8,165 nt of DNA, from NCBI GenBank assembly GCA_030036985.1, contig JASHSD010000517.1, positions 1-8,165 on the forward strand. The letters run 5' to 3'. The translations under genes and the position numbers were made by a program. The notes below the pieces were generated by a model, which did not search any database, had not been told where the DNA came from, and was given only the letters and a program-made list of their open reading frames with translations. This stretch comes from Bryobacteraceae bacterium. GTDB taxonomy: Bacteria; Acidobacteriota; Terriglobia; Bryobacterales; Bryobacteraceae. Positions 5,207 through 8,165 of the stretch are shown one piece after another (positions within the stretch are counted from its first letter, which is position 1; each line of letters starts with the position of its first letter).

Positions 5207-7018
5207 TCATTGTACGTCCAGTGTGGCCGCGTTCGACGCCCAGCCGTTCGAGGTCACGACAACCGGAACCGCCGTGCCGGTGACCCCGCTCGGGATCACG
5301 CAATCGATCTGGTCGAAGCCCGTAAAACCGGGAACGAGGCCCGCGAACGTGATCGCGCACTTCTGCCCGCCAACGGTCACCGTGGGCTGGAGAATGGCGT
5401 TAGTCAGACCGGTCGCAGGGTCGAAGACGGTCTCCCCCAGCCCGGTGATATACAGTTCGACCGTATCGCCGGCCAGCAGCGGCGAGGGTTCTCCGACCAC
5501 GGGATCGCCTGTCAGATCCCCGATGCGCGCGGCCGCGGGTCCGTTATTCGTGCCATCGAGCGTAAAGATGCTCGGGACGGCCGCGGCCACCATGACGTTG
5601 AGCGTCTGCTTGCCCGCATTGCTGGTGATGGTGAGTTGCGACAGGCCGGGCGAGAGATTCGGGTAGACGATGTTCAGCTGTCCGGAGCTGACGAACTGAA
5701 CCTGCGCGGGCGTGCCGTTCACCAGCGCCTGCACGTCGCCGACTTGCGTGGGATACGGAACGCCGGCGGACTCCGGCTGCATAAGCGTGGTGAGATTCGA
5801 GCCGTAAACCGCGACATATCCGGCAGGCGCGACATCGTAAGGAAAGATCGAACTGCCCGCGGTCACGGCGCCGGTCACCGACGGTCCGGGTTTCACGATG
5901 ATGGAATTGCCCCTCGCGGGCTGCAGCGACAGGTTCTGGCTCAGCGTCGCCGATCCCGCCGTCACCGTTACGGCATCTGCCGCGACGAGAACCGCTTCCG
6001 CATACGCCACGGCATTCACGCTCAACGTGGGCCCGGTATAGGATTGGGCGCCGATCTTCGCGCTTGTAATGCTCTGCTCGTTTCCGTTCATATCCTGGGC
6101 TTCGACGTAGATCCCCGCGTACGTCGAACCCGGCGGATTCGCTTCGACCGCCGTGCCCAGGCTCTGCCAATATGTCGTGCCCGTCAGGAAAGAAACGATG
6201 ATCTGACCCACGATATCGCTCGAGCTGGTGATATCTGCGATCCCCGGCGTGCCGTTGGCGCAATAATTCACCGCGACCAGCAGCGAATCGACAATGTGGC
6301 AGTAGGGAACCACGCGCGTGCGCCCCGTGTGGGCAAAGCCGATGGACGCGCTCGTCAACGTCACCACGCCGTCGTCGAAGCCCGGAATGCCCGATTCGTT
6401 TCCCGTGCCGCCGTCGCCCGCGACCGCGAGCGCATTTACGCCGCGCAGGTCGTCGTTGTTGTTGTTCCACGTGCTGAGATCGAAAAGAAACTGACTGCCG
6501 AGCGCCATCTCGTTCGTCTGGATATCGTCGCCGAGCAGGCTCGCGACCGCGCTGCCGAAGTTCGGCGTAGCCAGAAAAATTGCGTTGCGGATGGGAACCG
6601 TGGCGGGCGGATCGAATACCGCCGGGCTGACATCCTGCTTGCCCGCGAGATAGCTGCGGACGATCAGCCCGCCCATGCTGTGCGCCACCACATCCACCTG
6701 AGTCACCGCGGACCCGTCGGCGTACTTCAGACCGGCCAGGAACTGCCCGAAAGCCATCCCGAGGGCCTCGATGCTCGGTTCAGAAGAACTCTGGACGGTG
6801 CAGTTATCGAAAAAAACGCTGGCGATGTTGGCCGATTGCAGAACCTGATCCGCGATGCCGAACGTCGAAGCGAAACTGGTGGGGCCGCTGGTACAGCCGA
6901 ATTGATAGCCGTCCAGAAAAACGACGGGCGGGTTGGGTCCCTTCGGAATCGGCATTCCGACAGGGATGAGCTGGGCATGGCAGACCAGCGGCAGAGCAAG
7001 CAGGAAAACGAGCCGCAT
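5207..7018 (-). CDS. Secreted lipase-like alpha/beta hydrolase with C-terminal TIGR03437 domain
   Basis: The 603-residue protein starts with a signal peptide (MRLVFLLALPLVCHA, probable cut before Gln16). The hydrolase part (about 30-285) has PPVVFLDGYQFG, the nucleophile elbow VVAHSMGGLIVR (Ser114) and IFLATPNFGS, a lipase-type segment. GFDDGVVT (213-220) may supply the acid and YCHIVDS (239-245) the His. A middle beta region (about 285-375) joins it to the tail (about 380-603). That tail shows the pattern AGYVAVYGSNL, SSGQLNIVYP, LAGDTVELYITGLG and a final PVVVTSNGWASN strand, as in the TIGR03437 domain abundant in Solibacter. The likely role is extracytoplasmic ester hydrolysis; the tail may aid surface attachment or folding, but its role is unknown. 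It is first in the minus-strand cluster and four bases from the deacetylase. The Shine-Dalgarno is weak (GCGGG directly before ATG). Confidence 0.87.
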   Translation of the reverse strand: MRLVFLLALPLVCHAQLIPVGMPIPKGPNPPVVFLDGYQFGCTSGPTSFASTFGIADQVLQSANIASVFFDNCTVQSSSEPSIEALGMAFGQFLAGLKYADGSAVTQVDVVAHSMGGLIVRSYLAGKQDVSPAVFDPPATVPIRNAIFLATPNFGSAVASLLGDDIQTNEMALGSQFLFDLSTWNNNNDDLRGVNALAVAGDGGTGNESGIPGFDDGVVTLTSASIGFAHTGRTRVVPYCHIVDSLLVAVNYCANGTPGIADITSSSDIVGQIIVSFLTGTTYWQSLGTAVEANPPGSTYAGIYVEAQDMNGNEQSITSAKIGAQSYTGPTLSVNAVAYAEAVLVAADAVTVTAGSATLSQNLSLQPARGNSIIVKPGPSVTGAVTAGSSIFPYDVAPAGYVAVYGSNLTTLMQPESAGVPYPTQVGDVQALVNGTPAQVQFVSSGQLNIVYPNLSPGLSQLTITSNAGKQTLNVMVAAAVPSIFTLDGTNNGPAAARIGDLTGDPVVGEPSPLLAGDTVELYITGLGETVFDPATGLTNAILQPTVTVGGQKCAITFAGLVPGFTGFDQIDCVIPSGVTGTAVPVVVTSNGWASNAATLDVQ

Positions 7019-7080
7019 CCCGCTATAGTACCCGGCACAGGTGATAAATTGGTACCTCCCAAGAGGGGACGATAGAGGCG
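7019..7080. promoter_or_regulatory. Divergent promoter region between lipase and beta-propeller genes
   Basis: These 62 bases separate two divergent starts. CTATAGTA (7023-7030) holds overlapping -10-like hexamers on both strands: TATAGT on plus, TACTAT on minus, each 5 of 6 to TATAAT. No good -35 matches were found. If the minus hexamer is used, the lipase mRNA would begin at or very near its ATG. Two purine-rich sites serve the plus gene: AGAGGGG (7062-7068, by AAGAGGGGAC) and AGAGG (7074-7078). Confidence 0.3.
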
Positions 7081-8112
7081 ATGATGATACGATTCCTGGC
7101 CCTGTGTTGCGTCCTTGCCTGCTTCGGCGCGGACACCGCCCGCGCGGAGAAAGCCAAAGCGCAGAACGTTCCCGAGATCCCCTACGAGACGGTTCCCAAC
7201 CTGATCAAGCTTCCGCCCAATCTCTATCTCGGCGAAGCCATGGGCGTGGCCACGAACTCGAAGGGGCATTTCTTCGTCTTCACGCGCAGCGCCAATACGC
7301 GCCTGTTCGAGTTCGATCGCAACGGCAACTACGTGCGCGAAATCGGCGAGGGCAACTACGGCTTCGAGTTTGCGCATTCGGTGCGTGTGGATGCCGAAGA
7401 CAACATCTGGGCCGTCGACGAGGGCACGAATATGGTGATCAAGTTCAATCCCGCCGGCCGCGTGGTGATGGTGCTCGGGCATCGTCCCGAGGTTGTCGCC
7501 GGAATGCTCGCGACCACCTTCGCGCCCGCGCCACCCGCCGGCAAATACACCTTCGGCAGGCCGACCGACGTGACTTGGGATGCGCAGGGCGACATTTTCG
7601 TCTCCGACGGATACATCAACAATCGCGTGGTCAAGTACGACAAGAACGGCAGGTTCCTGGCCCAGGTGGGCAGCGAAAAAGCCGGGAACGGTCCCGATCA
7701 GCTGAACCTGCCTCACGGCATCTCGGCCGATGCGCAGGGGAACGTCTATGTGGCCGACCGCTCAAATCACCGGCTGCAGGTATTCGACAACAATCTGAAA
7801 TTCAAAGCCAGCTACGACAATATCGGCGATTCCTGGACCACCTGCGTTTCGCCTGGCCCGCACCAATACCTGTTTACGTCGAATTCCAATCCGAACGGCA
7901 ACGCGCCGGGAACATGGGACACCACCGGCGAGATCTACAAAATGGAGCTTGACGGCACGATCCTCGGCAAATTCGGCCATGCGGGCAAGCTGCCGGGCGG
8001 ATTTCAGGTGGTGCACATGATGGATTGCCGCAACCCGAACGAGATTTTCGTGGCCGAGATCGAATCGTGGCGAGTGCAGAAGCTGCTGCTGAAGCCGAGG
8101 GCGGGGAAGTGA
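7081..8112 (+). CDS. Secreted six-bladed beta-propeller, peptidyl-alpha-hydroxyglycine alpha-amidating lyase (PAL)-like
   Basis: This is a 343-residue exported protein. The signal peptide (to about residue 22, TARA before EK) also contains VLAC, an imperfect lipobox. NHL-type blades follow: GVATNSKGHFFVF, HSVRVDAEDNIWAVDEG, PTDVTWDAQGDIFVSDGY, HGISADAQGNVYVADR and HMMDCRNPNEIFVAE. Aligned by eye to the PAL domain of animal PAM, His99, His212 and His312 sit where the three zinc-binding His lie. Tyr178 in SDGYINNR and Arg227 in ADRSNHRLQVF match catalytic Tyr and Arg, and Arg69 may match the other Arg. Animal PAL cleaves peptidyl-hydroxyglycine to an amidated peptide plus glyoxylate. No hydroxylating partner (PHM) is in view, so the bacterial substrate is unknown. 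Starts at 7081 and 7084 are both possible. Its stop overlaps the next start. Confidence 0.85.
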   Translation: MMIRFLALCCVLACFGADTARAEKAKAQNVPEIPYETVPNLIKLPPNLYLGEAMGVATNSKGHFFVFTRSANTRLFEFDRNGNYVREIGEGNYGFEFAHSVRVDAEDNIWAVDEGTNMVIKFNPAGRVVMVLGHRPEVVAGMLATTFAPAPPAGKYTFGRPTDVTWDAQGDIFVSDGYINNRVVKYDKNGRFLAQVGSEKAGNGPDQLNLPHGISADAQGNVYVADRSNHRLQVFDNNLKFKASYDNIGDSWTTCVSPGPHQYLFTSNSNPNGNAPGTWDTTGEIYKMELDGTILGKFGHAGKLPGGFQVVHMMDCRNPNEIFVAEIESWRVQKLLLKPRAGK

Positions 8113-8165
8113 GAAAACGATTGATTGCGCTTCTTCCCGGTCTGGTTTTCCTCGCGGCGATTCCG
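8109..8165 (+). CDS. N-terminus of an exported protein (3' truncated by window edge)
   Basis: A GTG at 8109 overlaps the upstream TGA (GTGA) and reads MRKRLIALLPGLVFLAAIP to the edge: two to three basic residues followed by a long hydrophobic stretch, a typical signal peptide. GGGGAA (8103-8108) lies directly before the start, with the purine-rich AGGGCGGGGAA as ribosome site. The 4-base overlap indicates co-transcription and coupling with the beta-propeller gene. Only 19 residues are visible, so no family can be named. Confidence 0.62.
   Translation, partial: MRKRLIALLPGLVFLAAIP

Noticed and set aside
4267..5283. A 338-codon plus-strand frame antisense to the HDAC-family gene
   Set aside because: It has the same Arg-rich composition and no motif. 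The minus strand carries complete HDAC motifs with all zinc ligands.
4859..7075. A 738-codon open frame on the plus strand, antisense to the lipase and deacetylase
   Set aside because: It is very rich in Arg, Ala, Gly and Asp/His, has no recognisable domain or membrane pattern, and lies opposite two genes with clear family motifs. Long antisense frames are expected opposite GC-rich codon-biased genes.

Overview
The window looks like a stretch of chromosome from an acidobacterium of the Solibacter/Bryobacter type (order Bryobacterales). The main evidence is the secreted protein at 5207-7018. Its C-terminal ~220 residues read like the TIGR03437 'Solibacter' C-terminal domain, which is expanded in that lineage. 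GC-rich codon use, many secreted proteins with signal peptides, and abundant short palindromic and tandem repeats between genes fit this. The assignment is an inference from sequence alone.

Layout: (a) 3-536 (+) is the C-terminal end of a multi-pass GT39/PMT_2-like glycosyltransferase cut by the left edge. (b) 537-1166 has no convincing gene. It holds a run of short tandem repeats next to a 166-bp element bounded by perfect 31-bp inverted repeats. (c) A divergent pair follows: a small three-helix membrane protein (1167-1427, -) and a signal-peptide/beta-domain/C-terminal-anchor protein (1502-2026, +). (d) A repeat block at 2024-2155 has three 28-bp units and a strong nested hairpin. It precedes a lysylphosphatidylglycerol-synthase-type integral membrane protein (2285-3298, +). 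(e) A second repeat patch at 3297-3440 leads into a thiamine-phosphate-synthase family gene (3463-4047, +).

(f) A tight minus-strand cluster, transcribed from 7018 down to 4001, encodes a secreted lipase-like alpha/beta hydrolase with the TIGR03437 tail, a class II-type histone-deacetylase-family amidohydrolase, and a CsbD-like stress protein. The gaps are 4 and 35 bases, so it is probably one operon. Its last gene overlaps the 3' end of the thiE-like gene by 47 bases, tail to tail. (g) Divergent from the lipase, a secreted six-bladed beta-propeller protein (7081-8112, +) keeps the likely zinc and catalytic residues of peptidyl-alpha-hydroxyglycine alpha-amidating lyase. It overlaps by 4 bases the start of another exported protein that runs off the right edge.

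No tRNA, rRNA, CRISPR array, transposase or defence system was seen. The most unusual material is the repeat architecture between genes, the stand-alone amidating-lyase-like protein, and the lipase/deacetylase/CsbD operon. Nothing here can be shown to be a new system from sequence alone.
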